NCBI RefSeq assembly: GCF_010093535.1
Contig: NW_022985198.1
Location: 715,218-779,217 of the forward strand
Direction: 5' to 3'
From: Lindgomyces ingoldianus
Lineage: Eukaryota > Ascomycota > Dothideomycetes > Pleosporales > Lindgomycetaceae
DNA: 64,000 nt
Shown: positions 53,053 to 63,134 of the stretch, piece after piece
Layout of the letters: the number at the start of each line of letters is the position of its first letter
How positions within the stretch are numbered: position 1 is the first letter of the stretch
The notes under the pieces: generated by a model
The model's database searches: none
Told to the model about the DNA's origin: nothing
What the model saw: the letters and a program-made list of their open reading frames with translations, nothing else
Made by a program: the position numbers and the translations under genes

Positions 53053-56000
53053 ATGGACCCTCCTCTAAGCCCAGGAGAACGCTGTGAAGACGAACGTTGC
53101 GACCGAAAATCTGATGACTACATTTGGTACTGTGTTGATTGCTCATGCCGATTTTGTGAATCCTGCTGGAGGTTTCAGCCGCCTCATCGTAAGGGCAAAT
53201 ATGCACGCGACGGGAAACCGCATGAACAGATTGACTACCACATTGCAAAGCGCTTAGAAAGTATTCTTAACCCAAGTAACGACCGTGAGGAGGTGCGGAA
53301 GCTCCATGAGACAGATGAAAAGTCCACCTGGTTTGGTGAGTCGAGAGATGGCCCCTGTGACTGATTGCCCCCTAACACGTATAGGGTGGGCAAAGGATGA
53401 TAATCAGTGTCCAGTCCTCGAAGACTTCGGTGCATACGTCTCTTTGATGGCAGAGAGTACTCGAGACTCGGTACTGCCGAAATATCCTCAAATCGTGTCA
53501 TTCGTAGGAGAGACGAGCAAGTACCATGATTCACATTCGAAGGAACGTATTCTAATCTTACTTAGGCGCTGGCAAAAGCACGATCATCAACATGCTCATC
53601 AAACTACATGACCCTTGGAGAGAGGGAGGGGACGAATGGAGCATTCCTTTCCCGGCACCAGTATGTGGATCGCCCGCAGACCACAATAAACCTACTTCGG
53701 CGGATGTCCACCTTTACGCAGACCCAAAGACATTCTACAGCGACAAGCCCATTCTACTTGCGGACTGCGAGGGCCTTAATGGAGGTGAAGAGGTGCCAAT
53801 TGCCAAACGTAAAAAGCTCGGTCGCGAAGCGCTCGAGTTGATGAAGCTAGCCAGAGAACGTACAAGGGACCATCTTGAGATTTCGTGGGCTGATCCTAAG
53901 GGCAACGATCCACAACGGCGCACGAGAGAATTTGCTGTCAGCGAGCTCTATCCCCGGATTTTGTATACGTTCTCTGACGCCGTCGTTTTCGTGTCACGAA
54001 ATGCCAAGTACGTATCCCCATCAACGCAGTGCGACTAGGCCAAAGCGGCAGTCAACTGAAAAATGTATAGGACATTCCAATCCGGGGCATTGAAGAAGCT
54101 TCTTGAATGGGGACAAAGATCGCTAGAGAAATCAACAAACCAACCGGCTCTGCCACGGGCAATTGTTGCACTCAACGCGACCGAAATTGGGGTGGACGAA
54201 AGTGAATGGGATATCGACAAAGCGACCGCAAGCCTCCTCAGTAGTGTTAAGAACGCGCTCCATCCACAGCATGGAGTTCCGTCATTCCAGGCCCTTGCAA
54301 GATTCTGGGAACAAAAAGGTATTAGGATTACTTCTGTCTATGACCTTATTCGTTGCTATTATGGCTCATTTCACGTTGTCACCATCCCTCGGGGAGGCCG
54401 TTATAGTATCATGCAAAGTCAGGTGCAGGCTCTCCATAATCGTATTGTTGAGTGCTGCAACGATTCTCGCCAGGATAGGGAAAAGGCGAGACTTCGATTC
54501 ACCTCTGAGGCGTTGCAAGTCTACCTGCAAGAGGCGTTTAAGCACTTCCGTAGGACTATAGATGAGCCGTTCGACTTCAAGAAAGTATCCTTTCAAGTCC
54601 ATCCTATACCGGCAAACTTTGGTGGACGCATTTTTGAGCTGGCGGAAGCTGTGTACGCATCCTACCGCAGCCTCTCGAAGCGGCCTACGACTATCGAAGT
54701 GTTCACTGAAATGAGTTCCATGATAGCGTCGTGCGTTCTACTCGATGTCCATAGAAATCGAAAAGGTGAGGACAGCGACCCTTTAGTCATATACTCTGCT
54801 GACTACGGTAGGGCTTGCAATTGACTCCATACAGGAATATGAGAAGCATTTCTCCTTTGCGCTTGAGGAGTTTTGCGGCTCGGCCATGCCTTGTAGTTTT
54901 AGAAGCAAGCACGGAGAGCTTTGCGTCAATGTCAGTTCGCGACATAGCTCAAAGGGCCACCAAAACAGCAAGGGTAAAATCATTGGATCGGGCAAATATG
55001 AGTCCAGCGGCTTCAATCACAAAGATTTTTCGAAGAGGTTCATGCGCCTCATAAAAAGAAGGCTCTGTAAACTAGAGTCTGAACTACAGGTTAGCACCGG
55101 CCCCGATGCTGAAGGCGGTACATCTGGCAATGCGCAGGTGTTGCAGTTGCATGAACGCACGATGGCGGAGTTCTATAAGAAGTTCGAGTCACGACAAAGA
55201 ATAGTCAGTCATCAGGCTTGCCTAAGCTGTTTGATGAGTCCTCCAGATTATGTTTTGCCATGTGCGCATGGACTGTGCTCCGACTGTGCATACTCATTTG
55301 GCACTCGGGAAGACGACACAACGCTAACATTGACTTGTTGTCCGTTGCATCAAGGCGAAGGCGCTTGGCCTAGACTGTGGAGAATCCGGCTTAAGCCTGA
55401 GTTTGCGGGAGTTAGAATCCTTTCCTTGGATGGGTAAGTCTCCACACGGCCTGGAAGCATTTCTGACGCCCCTCCAGAGGTGGTGTGCGCGGTATTGTAG
55501 AACTCGAAGTACTCCGCTTGCTCCAGAAACAACTTGGAGATAGACTCCCTATCCAGAACTTCTTCGATATCATTGTAGGGACTAGGTAGGTTCATGATAC
55601 AAGGTTTATGTTGATTCTCTGGCTAAACGACTACAAAGCACTGGATCAATCATCGCCTTAGCTCTCGGAGTGCTTGGTTTGTCAGTAGATGACTGCACTA
55701 CCAAGTTTTCGGAGCTCTGCAGGACGGCCTTTACGAAACGTAAAACCTACATGACGCTCCGCTCAAAATTTTCCGCTGTATTGTTCCGCGGAAGTATATA
55801 CAGAACGCGACCATTATACGATTCTCTGCGTCAATCCCTAGGTGATGCTAGGATATTTGGTGGTGCAGGGAAGAAGTCACATTTCTACGATATCAAGGTT
55901 GCCGTGACGTCGACGGACGAGCTTGCTAAAAACGCAATCATCATGGCCAACTACAATCGACAGGGAGAAAACTATGCACGCCACATCTTTCAGCGTCCAT

Positions 56001-57649
56001 CAGACCCAAATAAAGAGCTTATGATATGGGAGGCCGCTGCCGCATCCGCAGCCGCTCCGCCTTATTTCACCGCTTTTTGGCATCCGGAAACAAGCCGCGA
56101 GTACTTGGACGGTGCTTTCCACAATAATAATCCAGTAAGGGTTGCATATCGAGAGGCACAACTGCTCTGGCCCGAGGTATCGAAGCTTCCCCCAGATGTG
56201 TTACTATCCATTGGAACCGGCAAGGAGGGCGATACGGATGGCAGGGCAGATGACAGACTGGAGATCGAATATGATTTGCAGCTTTTGAGCGAACGATTTC
56301 AAAGGCAAAAAAATCACCTTTCCACCAGTATACAGTGGCTAACTATGAAACTAGACTGCAGATCGGCGACATAGATTGGGGGCAGATGACAAGTCCTTTT
56401 GGCAAGCCAAAAGCTTTTCCAATAACGAAGCGGTTGGCACATGGTTGGAACGCTGTGGTATGTTTGCAATGATGACAGAGTTAGCAATAGTGAAGCTAAA
56501 CTACATCAAGACAAGTCGATACAAGAGTATCATTGATGCCGAGGTTGCATGGAAGTTGTTCTTAAGGGAGCGCGCAGTGTCTGCAGATGCTCAATCCAGA
56601 ACCAGCGCTCGATATATCCGACTCAACCCTGAGATGGATGTCGTCCCTGAACTTGATGCCGCTGAGGATTTGAGCAAGCTCCTGTCAGTGACATCCAAAG
56701 GTATCTCGGAAGAGACGTTACGTGATGTGGCTCTGCATTTAGTAGCAAGTACCTTCTATTTCAAGAAGCTGGGCTGCTCCGCTCGCAATACTGATTCAGG
56801 CTATGATTGCCACGGTAAGTGAGTCGCAACACTAAGACTAGCGCTTCCTGACCCATGGTAGGATTAATTCGTTGTCGATTTGACTCCGCTTCGAATGATT
56901 CAAGTGAGATGCGGGGGCTTGGCCAATTCTTGCGAGAGCATTTCCGCAGCACCGCTTCGCCCTTCTTCGCCATCCAGGTAGATGGTGCACTGCATTATCA
57001 ATCGGTAAGCATCAACTGATTTGGGCCATCTATAATTGGAACATCGATGATCTTGCTCACAGGAAAATAGGTGCCCTTGACTTCCGCTCTCATCGAGCAG
57101 ATGATTGCAGAAGGAATTTTCGTCGTCCCGGAGATCAACATATGCCTTCCCGACCAGACAGTTGCTGTGAATATCGAGCTTCGATTCCCAGGTTCAACAT
57201 CGTTGGAGAAGGGAAAATCCTTCCAAATTAGTGGATTTCCTCGTCAATTAGCTGCAGAGCAGACATTGAAGGGTTCGTTCACTCCCTCATTTGTTCATAC
57301 TTTATTGATGAATCTCGCAGAGGCCTTGAAACGACGGAATAATCTGGTACCTGTACTTGGTAAGAGCCATGAGCTACCAGCATAAACGAAAGTAACTCGT
57401 TTGCGAAACATAATAATTCGTTGAATCAACTATCTAAACGATTTCCATTCAGTGATTTCGCTCTGTAGCTATCAGGGTAGCCAACTCAATCACTCACGTA
57501 TCTTCTCCCAACCTGGTTCTTCATCTCAGTCGATCATCTCACAGGCGACTCTCCCCATCTTCAGGCCTAGCGACGAACAAATCAGGACGCTCTCCCTTAG
57601 TGCTACGGAGGGAATCGATATTATACTAAGAGAAGGGCTTCAGGGTTGA
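53053..57649 (+). CDS. B-box / P-loop GTPase-like / RING-like / patatin phospholipase fusion (1,350 aa)
   Basis: Eleven exons: 53053-53335, 53385-53516, 53566-54007, 54071-54765, 54812-55433, 55478-55585, 55639-56327, 56362-56814, 56862-57004, 57071-57359, 57453-57649. The phases sum to 1,351 codons. Domains: B-box-like zinc site at 12-60 (CEDERCD, YCVDCSCRFCESCW); P-loop GETSAGKST near 135-143, restored by splicing; DCEG (G3-like) near 207, giving a GBP/dynamin-like GTPase region; helices; RING-like Cys/His cluster near 650 (CLSCLMS, CAHGLCSDC). The patatin lipase runs from about 722: oxyanion loop DGGGVRG, nucleophile GTSTG near 761 and DGA near 919. Intron 2 has a GC donor (GCAAGT) and intron 7 is only 34 nt. 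Patatins hydrolyse membrane lipids and act as effectors of fungal NLR-like proteins; the nucleotide-switch control here is inferred. Confidence 0.85.
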
Positions 57650-58410
57650 ATATATGAAGGCCCGAACCGTACATAACCGAACACTCATGTCTGGTTCGCT
57701 CGCCGCAAGGCTTAGGCTAGAGGAATGCTATACTTGGCAATATCATTGCTATGACAAGTCATATTACGTTGTACTCAGGAAGCAACAAGCAAGCCAACTT
57801 CCTGTGAGCACAGGCTTATCATCCTGAGCCTGGAGCGGTCAGCCCTTTTTCGCTCTTAGGTGACCGAAATATATTTGTTTTGGTTGATTGTATGGTCTCG
57901 TATTTACCTCTATTTCAGCAAAGCAACACTGAGGACGATAGAAGAATGATTTGACGAAGAGCTGAACTGCGCAGTATTGGCCTAACCTGAGGACACATAC
58001 AGGGTAATATAAGCCTAAAAACAAGCATTTTTCAACAGCCATTCAGATACACTTACTGTACTTAGCCTCGAGCTGGCTAGACTGCAGCTTCACAGGGGAT
58101 TTATGGCGTACATGTACAGCACAACAACATGTACACCGAGCTATGAAAAGATAATAACTCTATGCGTGTGGTAATGTACGCAGCACTAGGGCTATGCAGG
58201 AAATGGAGGCTGTGGATGTTGGAGACTCGATAAATTCTACATTCTTGATAGCAATATCTTTTTATAGTCGAGTTCCAATTTCTATTTCAGCCTTGACAAA
58301 GGACTGCGGGGTTTGCAACTTATTGCACTTATGAGTATTATTGCTGGGATTTTACAACACAAAACGACAAAGTTTGACAGGAATTGGAATAATCACGGTC
58401 AGACATCATC
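57650..58410. other. Convergent intergenic interval with repeat copy
   Basis: No gene is supported. It contains the second dispersed repeat copy (58202-58350), which ends about 60 bp from the AAA ATPase stop codon. Confidence 0.5.
58202..58350 (+). repeat. Dispersed repeat, copy B
   Basis: Direct-orientation partner of 50535-50682. Several differences are C-to-T relative to copy A (for example TACATTCTTG against TACACTCTTG). Confidence 0.65.
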
Positions 58411-59913
58411 CTACTCTTCAGCCACACCCTGCTCATGACGATTGTTCTGGAAGTTGTCAAGATCCTGCTCTCTCGTCTTGCTGAGCGTAGTAGCTTTAAT
58501 AGTTTGCATAGCAGCCAAAAAATGCCGGCGTGTTAAGGTGCGCTCGTGAGTATCGACAGTCTGTTCGCCAATGCATTCGGTCGCAGCAGTCACACAGAGA
58601 TTCTTAAGGTCCGAGCCGGTATACTGTGGCGTTAAGTTCGCTAGAGTCGGTATAGTGATGTCTGGGCCAAGGTTCTCGTCCTTGAGAAGCAATCCCAATA
58701 TGCCCATTCGCTCAGTCTTTGATGGGAGATTGAAGAAAATGCGCACAGGCGCCCTTCGAAGCACGGCAGGATCGAGATCGTTCGGTCGGTTGGTAGCCAG
58801 CAAGATGAATGGCGAGTCGGTCCCACTCATGATGCCGTCCCATTCCATAAGGAACTGGTTCAGCATGGCCCGGATGTGGCGTTTCTCACCGGCCTTGCGT
58901 TCACCCAGCATAGCGTCCGCTTCGTCAATGAACACAATGCTCGGGTACATCTTACGCGCCATGGAGAAGATAGCCTTGATCATCTTCTCGTCGTCACCAT
59001 GACACTTCTGCCATACCTCGGAGACGGAAATCGAGAGCATGTTAAAGCCGGATTGCTTAGCCACTCCCCTTGCTAAAAGTGTCTTTCCCGTGCCTGGTGG
59101 CCCGTAGAGAATAGCTCCGGTGACTTTGTTATTCTTCAAGACGCCGTGACCGAAGGCTTTAGGCCTCGTCAGTCCCATCGCTGTGATTCTTTCGACTTTG
59201 CCAATTGTTTTGGGGTCTATGAAGATGTTCTCGTAGTTCGGCGGGATTTTATCTAGACCAAACTTGATTAGTAGCGCACATATATTGACAGTTTGCTGTT
59301 GCTGACCTGTATTGACGATGCATTCGAGTAACATCTGCTCGAATTTGCCCCGTGCTACTGATGTCCATTTCTTCATCTTGTGTTTGTGAGACTGAAGGCG
59401 GAGATCATCCACTTCAAGGTCAGAGTCCGAACAGCTATCTGATGTGTCCCCATCTTCGTAGCACTCCTCACCCTCACTGCAATCTTGCGCGTTCACTCTC
59501 TGACATTGATCTTTCGTCCGTTTGGAGGATTGACTCTGGCGTTTCTTGTAACGTTGACCACTCTTGTGACTTTCAAATTTACACGACCCCTCGTCGCAAC
59601 TGTCATCTGAGATGTATAGTAGCTTCCTTTCCTGTGGTTCTTGTTCTTCGTAGGGTGGGAGTTTGTTAGGGTTTGTTGTGGAAGCTTCCCGGACTTTATC
59701 GTCGCCCTCTACTACGACAGGGCTAGGATGCCCTCCCCCAGTCTTTGGTGTGATTTCTTGCTTAACATGCACTTGCGATATGACGTTTTGATCATTAAGG
59801 TTAGGGGCTGTCGCATTCTCAACTTGTTCGGGTTGTGCCCAAGAATGCTGAATTACACGACGGTAACGAGAAACGGTACAGGCACCGTTTGGATTACCTG
59901 TGTTCAGTGTCAT
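58411..59913 (-). CDS. AAA ATPase (ATAD1/Msp1-like core)
   Basis: The frame is 500 codons. A 54-nt in-frame stretch (59253-59306; donor GTCAGC, branch CTACTAAT, acceptor TCTAG) is probably an intron, leaving 482 aa and joining CIVNT to DKIPPNYENIFIDPKT. The N-terminus is acidic and Ser-rich with no TM segment. The AAA module runs from about residue 255: Walker A YGPPGTGKT, Walker B IVFIDEADAMLG, sensor/SRH LATNRPNDLDPAVLRRAPVR (an R-A substitution precedes the usual R-F) and a small C-terminal helical lid. The module groups with the meiotic/ATAD1-like clade (EWDGIMSG). Without the N-terminal membrane anchor it is not a standard Msp1. The substrate is unknown. Confidence 0.87.
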   Translation of the reverse strand: MTLNTGNPNGACTVSRYRRVIQHSWAQPEQVENATAPNLNDQNVISQVHVKQEITPKTGGGHPSPVVVEGDDKVREASTTNPNKLPPYEEQEPQERKLLYISDDSCDEGSCKFESHKSGQRYKKRQSQSSKRTKDQCQRVNAQDCSEGEECYEDGDTSDSCSDSDLEVDDLRLQSHKHKMKKWTSVARGKFEQMLLECIVNTGQQQQTVNICALLIKFGLDKIPPNYENIFIDPKTIGKVERITAMGLTRPKAFGHGVLKNNKVTGAILYGPPGTGKTLLARGVAKQSGFNMLSISVSEVWQKCHGDDEKMIKAIFSMARKMYPSIVFIDEADAMLGERKAGEKRHIRAMLNQFLMEWDGIMSGTDSPFILLATNRPNDLDPAVLRRAPVRIFFNLPSKTERMGILGLLLKDENLGPDITIPTLANLTPQYTGSDLKNLCVTAATECIGEQTVDTHERTLTRRHFLAAMQTIKATTLSKTREQDLDNFQNNRHEQGVAEE

Positions 59914-60593
59914 GGCGGTTGTACGTCAAAATTAGATCTTGCAAATGAAAGTGTATGGTTACAAGAAGTAGCTCAAGATTCGATTTCATGTTTGTGTCGC
60001 AAAGCTGTACTTGTCACAGGCTTGACATCGACCGCGAGAGCCACGGGCTTACCCATCCAATTAGAACTTCGGAACAGGGTTGCCTTATAAACACCGCCTC
60101 ACTTCCCGGCATCCCCGTATTATCTCATAAGTCTCTTCCAAAGAGTTCCACCGCGCCCAACATCACTTCTTGTTAGTGAGGCACAGAATTCCAGAGCTCT
60201 CCCGCCAACCAGAGGACCTGATAGTGGAACGCATGAAACTAACGCCCCGCTTTCACAGCCACATGGACTTAGTAATCGTGGGGGCCGCCCCAAATGTCGG
60301 GGCTGGTATACCCCAGCACGGCTGAAGTGTGGCGAGAAAATGTCGAAAACGGTATGCCTTTGATCAAACTATCCCCGGAAATGCCTCAGGAAGTGAAACC
60401 ACTGTAGTCGATGGGTTTATTACCTTACCGGACTTGCCCGCTAAAGAGAGCGAGAATGGGGCTCAAGCCTCAGAGGGCTGGCTAAGTTTTGCCATTCATT
60501 CTTAAGCTTCTAGGACGATAAGCTGATATCAATGTGCCAATTCCCCGGCGCTGTCATTGACCACGACTAGTCTTACAGACCACAGCTATCACG
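59914..60593. other. Divergent promoter interval
   Basis: 680 bp lie between the AAA ATPase start (59913 minus) and the next gene (60594 plus). Frames inside show no domain. No specific site is assigned. Confidence 0.4.
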
Positions 60594-63134
60594 ATGTCTT
60601 TCGAAATTTGCAACCTTGACGTTGAAAAAGGCAACCCAAGCCTCGAGCCCTCGTTGAACAGCGGCATCGAACAACCAATATCCAGAGAAGAGAACCAGCG
60701 CAAGGACGCCCCAAAGCCAAATCATGTCAATTCGATGCTTTCCCGGCACTCGTCCGTTCCTCTCGTAGTCAGAAACCAGAAAACCAAGTTATTTCGAAGT
60801 TGGAAGCGATTCGGGAGTGCTGGCTCGGGCCAGAAGGCGGCTTCAATTGCGAGTCAGGATGATGGAGACAAGACACCAGTCGAGACAGATGCACAATCCA
60901 TTATTAAGTTGATAGTTTCCGGCGGACGTTGTGTTCCTTCCTCTGCTGATCACTCGAATACTGTGAAGATGCCGCAGTTTGACGATCTCCGAGCGTACTT
61001 GCCCGCCAACCTTCAAGCTCTAGAGCTTTGGGTGGATGAGGCCAGTAGGTTGGTTAGCGCTGTACAAAATCCTGACCCAGTCCTTCCATTCGACGGAAAA
61101 GGACTTTTTGGTGAAGGGAATGAAGAAGGGTACCAGGATCTTGGACGTTTGGCAGAGATGGTCTTGTCTGCTCTATCACTATGCATGCTGGATAACGAAT
61201 GCATCTACGTCAAATCCTGCAAGCCTCTGGCGAATCGAGATCGACTGAAGAAACTCATCCAGCAGGCTAGAGTTAGTCAGACGAATAGTATGTGGCAGGA
61301 AGGAGGAGGAGAAGTGGCGGAAGAACAACGCAAGAAGAAGGACTCGTTTCTGGACTCCATCTTCGCTCTTATAGATTACACCTCCGCTATCCTAGCTAGG
61401 CTACTCGCCCAGGTAGCAGTTGGGAAATATTGGTCCGACAACGTCCTGGCCGTCCTGACGCAGAGGGTCGCCAAACTGAAAGTGCTACTAATCGATATGC
61501 ACGCCAACACGTTGATTTCCTGTCAGGCTGGTGAGGCATCTCTCGACCAAACAGACATATCCAGCCGCTTGTCAAATGGAATCATGGATGAGGAAGAGTG
61601 CGAAGAGGTTTTGCGCATGATCGATGCTGAGAGCAAGGAGGGTCTGACGACGACCGCTAACGCAGAGGTTGCTCGGTACTGCGTTGACCAAAACCGCTTC
61701 CGATCTGGCATCGATACGATTCTGCGCTATCTATTGCTTTCTCTCCGATTCCATAACCGATCGGGACTTCAAGCTACATCTTTTGAGATTTGTGGCATGG
61801 TATACGGGACTGGATTCGAGGACTTCAAGGCTTTGCTCTTCCAGGACCGAGACTTGGAATATTCGGCCTCGTCAGATCAAGATGCCCTCAAAACAGCCTA
61901 CCCCGCCTTCAAAATCTTGAACGAGGCCTTACAACAGGTGAAACAGAACTGCCCACCTAAATCTCAAGGTAACTTGCGGACTACGGTAGAATGGAGGTAT
62001 TGTAACGCCCACAACAAGATATCCAGCACCACATTGGCGGACAATGCAATGAATGAACTATCGAGATGCAAGCCACAGAAGGCTGTGATGAATTCCATGG
62101 CGGACATCATCACTGTCATGATTCCTCTAGTACTTACAAGCCCCGTCGTGGTTGCCAGCCTAACCGGATTTCGCGCCGCGTTAGCGCTAGCTTGCGATGC
62201 TAAAGACGTTGTCCGACCTTCTAAGAACAAGGACTACTGCGCTTTCTTTCGCATGTACACCAATCAATTCGAGAATGACAGTCAGTCATGGGATGTCATG
62301 CGCTTGTCAGCGGCAGTCCAGCAAGGATTCTTTTCCCGCAACAATCTCATCCACAGTGGGGCCTCTTCCAAGAATGCCGGAAAGGTGCAGAGCAAGTTGG
62401 TGGAGAGGTCGCGGGAGATGGATAGTTGGGTGATCGACGAGCGCAGCGTCACTGTTGCCTGCAAATATCAAGTGTGCTCCATCCTCTTGGTTGCATTCAT
62501 AATCGCCGGGGGCGGGTTGGCAATGATTGCATGTGGGAACCGCATCACAGGAGTTGACCCATCTAATTTGTCCATGTATCTCTGGATTTTAGCCGGTTTC
62601 TACCTCCTGGTACAAAAGAGTAGATTCGTGGAAGACTGGCCCTGGAGCGACTTCCTTCGATTTCGCGTTCGATGTCGATCTGTGTCGGAACTGCGCGCCA
62701 TCTCAGGCATCAATGAGCAACTCATCATGGCTAAGCTCTTACACGATGAGCGGGGTGGAAGCTTGCTCAAAACCCGAGGTCCATACAATAAGGTTTTCTC
62801 GCAGCGCGATTCTAACGATGGTTTCTCCGTTGATTGTTCTCTTCACATGACGACGCTACTGCTTAGCGGATTGATTATGCTCAAAGTTGTGACTCCTCGC
62901 GGCCATGCACTAGTTTGTTTAGATGCACGGCGCGGAACTGAACTCAAGGTCGTTGAGCACCAGGGCAACCAAGCCCAGGAACATCTGCTCTGCGAGGATA
63001 TCGATCGTTTGCAGGATCGACATGGACAGAAGAAATCGAAGGATCGAATGAGGCTGCAGTTGGCGATGTCAAAGGAGCTGAAATGGAAGAGAGTTCAGGG
63101 TGTGTACAAGGGGATGGAAGTGGAGTTTGTCTGA
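60594..63134 (+). CDS. Two-TM hypothetical protein, 846 aa
   Basis: An intronless protein starting acgATGtct. A polar N-terminus of about 100 residues is followed by a large helical region (about 110-620; for example FLDSIFALIDYTSAILARLL). Two adjacent TM segments lie near 622-645 (VCSILLVAFIIAGGGLAMIA) and 655-673 (SMYLWILAGFYLLVQK). A cytosolic C-terminal region with a hydrophobic segment at MTTLLLSGLIMLKVV and a basic KKSKDRMRLQL stretch closes the protein. I recognise no named domain. The layout is seen in fungal membrane proteins of unknown role. It is divergent from the AAA ATPase gene. Confidence 0.75.
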   Translation: MSFEICNLDVEKGNPSLEPSLNSGIEQPISREENQRKDAPKPNHVNSMLSRHSSVPLVVRNQKTKLFRSWKRFGSAGSGQKAASIASQDDGDKTPVETDAQSIIKLIVSGGRCVPSSADHSNTVKMPQFDDLRAYLPANLQALELWVDEASRLVSAVQNPDPVLPFDGKGLFGEGNEEGYQDLGRLAEMVLSALSLCMLDNECIYVKSCKPLANRDRLKKLIQQARVSQTNSMWQEGGGEVAEEQRKKKDSFLDSIFALIDYTSAILARLLAQVAVGKYWSDNVLAVLTQRVAKLKVLLIDMHANTLISCQAGEASLDQTDISSRLSNGIMDEEECEEVLRMIDAESKEGLTTTANAEVARYCVDQNRFRSGIDTILRYLLLSLRFHNRSGLQATSFEICGMVYGTGFEDFKALLFQDRDLEYSASSDQDALKTAYPAFKILNEALQQVKQNCPPKSQGNLRTTVEWRYCNAHNKISSTTLADNAMNELSRCKPQKAVMNSMADIITVMIPLVLTSPVVVASLTGFRAALALACDAKDVVRPSKNKDYCAFFRMYTNQFENDSQSWDVMRLSAAVQQGFFSRNNLIHSGASSKNAGKVQSKLVERSREMDSWVIDERSVTVACKYQVCSILLVAFIIAGGGLAMIACGNRITGVDPSNLSMYLWILAGFYLLVQKSRFVEDWPWSDFLRFRVRCRSVSELRAISGINEQLIMAKLLHDERGGSLLKTRGPYNKVFSQRDSNDGFSVDCSLHMTTLLLSGLIMLKVVTPRGHALVCLDARRGTELKVVEHQGNQAQEHLLCEDIDRLQDRHGQKKSKDRMRLQLAMSKELKWKRVQGVYKGMEVEFV

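Noticed and set aside
52734..53087. 117-codon frame before the patatin gene
   Set aside because: It overlaps the patatin start in another frame and shows no recognisable protein features.
54766..54834. Longer intron of the patatin gene ending at the ACAG near 54834
   Set aside because: It gives a stop at once; the acceptor at 54811 gives a 46-nt intron with a branch site and correct phase.
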